Assembly: GCF_020883535.1 (NCBI RefSeq)
Contig: NZ_CP086654.1
Coordinates: forward strand, 62,001-126,000
Direction: 5' to 3'
Length of the DNA stretch: 64,000 bases
From: Staphylococcus ratti
Lineage (GTDB): Bacteria > Bacillota > Bacilli > Staphylococcales > Staphylococcaceae
Below the pieces are notes generated by a model. The model was given only the letters and a program-made list of their open reading frames with translations. It did no database searches and was not told the origin of the DNA. Numbering within the stretch: position 1 is the stretch's first letter; every line of letters begins with the position of its first letter. Position numbers and translations under genes: made by a program. This document shows positions 63,633 to 64,000 of this stretch, piece after piece.

Positions 63633-64000
63633 ATGAAAATCATGATTGTTGAAGACGATATGATTATTGCTGAGAGTTTAGTTAAAGAACTAAAAAAATG
63701 GAATCATGACGCAATCAATATTCAAGACTATTACCACATTAAAGAACGTTTTTTGGATATGCAGCCCCATTTAGTTTTATTAGATATTAACCTCCCTCAT
63801 TTGAATGGTTTTCATTGGTGCCAAGAAATACGAAATGTATCTAAAGTTCCCATTATTTTTATTAGTTCGGCTTCAGACAATATGAATCAAATGATGTCCA
63901 TGCAAATGGGTGCGGATGATTTTATTGAAAAGCCTTTTAATTTAAGTTTAACGATTATGAAAATACAAGCATTATTAAGACGCGCTTATGATTTTAAAGT
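63633..64000 (+). CDS. braR: BraR/NsaR-type response regulator, N-terminal part (runs off the window)
   Basis: The first 122 residues are a complete receiver domain starting MKIMIVEDDMIIAESL, with Asp51 in LVLLDINLPHLNGFHWCQEIR and the Lys in DDFIEKPFNLSLTI. AAAAGGAGG precedes the ATG at 63633. The wording closely matches recalled S. aureus BraR (NsaR), which with BraS and two ABC transporters detects and resists bacitracin and nisin. The DNA-binding domain, kinase and transporters should lie beyond the right edge. Confidence 0.85.
   Translation, partial: MKIMIVEDDMIIAESLVKELKKWNHDAINIQDYYHIKERFLDMQPHLVLLDINLPHLNGFHWCQEIRNVSKVPIIFISSASDNMNQMMSMQMGADDFIEKPFNLSLTIMKIQALLRRAYDFK

Overview
The window reads as chromosome of an AT-rich, low-GC Firmicute and almost certainly a Staphylococcus. 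The sbn (staphyloferrin B) genes, a SapS-type phosphatase, a YSIRK/LPXTG adhesin with SdrD-type B repeats, a SasF-type wall protein, OpuC, FphF, the arcR-C-D-B-A arginine deiminase operon and a BraR-type regulator all match known staphylococcal families. The divergence and gene mix look like a non-aureus, animal-associated species that carries sbn (for example the intermedius or hyicus group). That species guess is inference from recalled families; no search was run.

Layout. 1-3.9 kb: 3' half of the sbn siderophore operon (sbnF partial, sbnG, sbnH, sbnI). 3.9-4.9 kb: decayed DNA with an IS6/IS431-type remnant and a small membrane-protein gene. 4.9-6.4 kb: sapS, a tandem array of about 130-bp hairpin-rich repeats, and a DUF6440 gene. 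6.6-10.2 kb: an L-lactate dehydrogenase paralogue and nrdDG behind two NrdR boxes, which together suit fermentative or anaerobic growth. 10.4-13.9 kb: a large wall-anchored MSCRAMM. 14-17.4 kb: an XRE regulator with a palindromic operator, then an XRE-TPR regulator overlapping a frameshifted second YidC. 17.6-24.3 kb: a surface module of SasF-like protein, glucosaminidase/CHAP hydrolase and YhgE/Pip-type membrane protein. 24.4-30.2 kb: two DUF915 alpha/beta hydrolase paralogues flanking a GH1 glucosidase/GntR pair and a GNAT gene, then a Sir2 deacetylase. 30.4-35.6 kb: an accessory-looking island with a 1047-aa SF1 helicase, several very small membrane proteins and an XRE/DUF3169 pair behind a strong inverted repeat.

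35.8-41 kb: TetR regulator, opuCABCD osmolyte importer and the fphF esterase. 41.1-41.8 kb: a gene-free stretch that folds into a row of strong hairpins, a candidate structured RNA. 41.8-48 kb: arcR, arcC, arcD, arcB, arcA and argR on the minus strand, with a CRP-like site placed for activation of arcA. 48.2-52.5 kb: an MFS exporter, a 36-aa peptide, an Mqo/Lqo-type oxidoreductase and an isoprenylcysteine-methyltransferase-like gene behind a possible attenuator. 52.6-53.3 kb: an IS200-type element with a shortened TnpA. 53.5-56 kb: a tandem DUF4064 pair and an M20 amidohydrolase. 56.1-59.5 kb: a response regulator, ABC ATPase, permease and histidine kinase cassette with a hairpin that both hides the ATPase ribosome binding site and resembles a terminator. 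59.5-63 kb: poorly characterised small and membrane proteins. 63-64 kb: a VOC protein and the start of braR.

For a previously undescribed system, the best leads are the 41.4-41.8 kb hairpin cluster, the SD-sequestering terminator at 56.85 kb, the XRE-TPR/YidC2 pair and the helicase plus micro-membrane-protein island.
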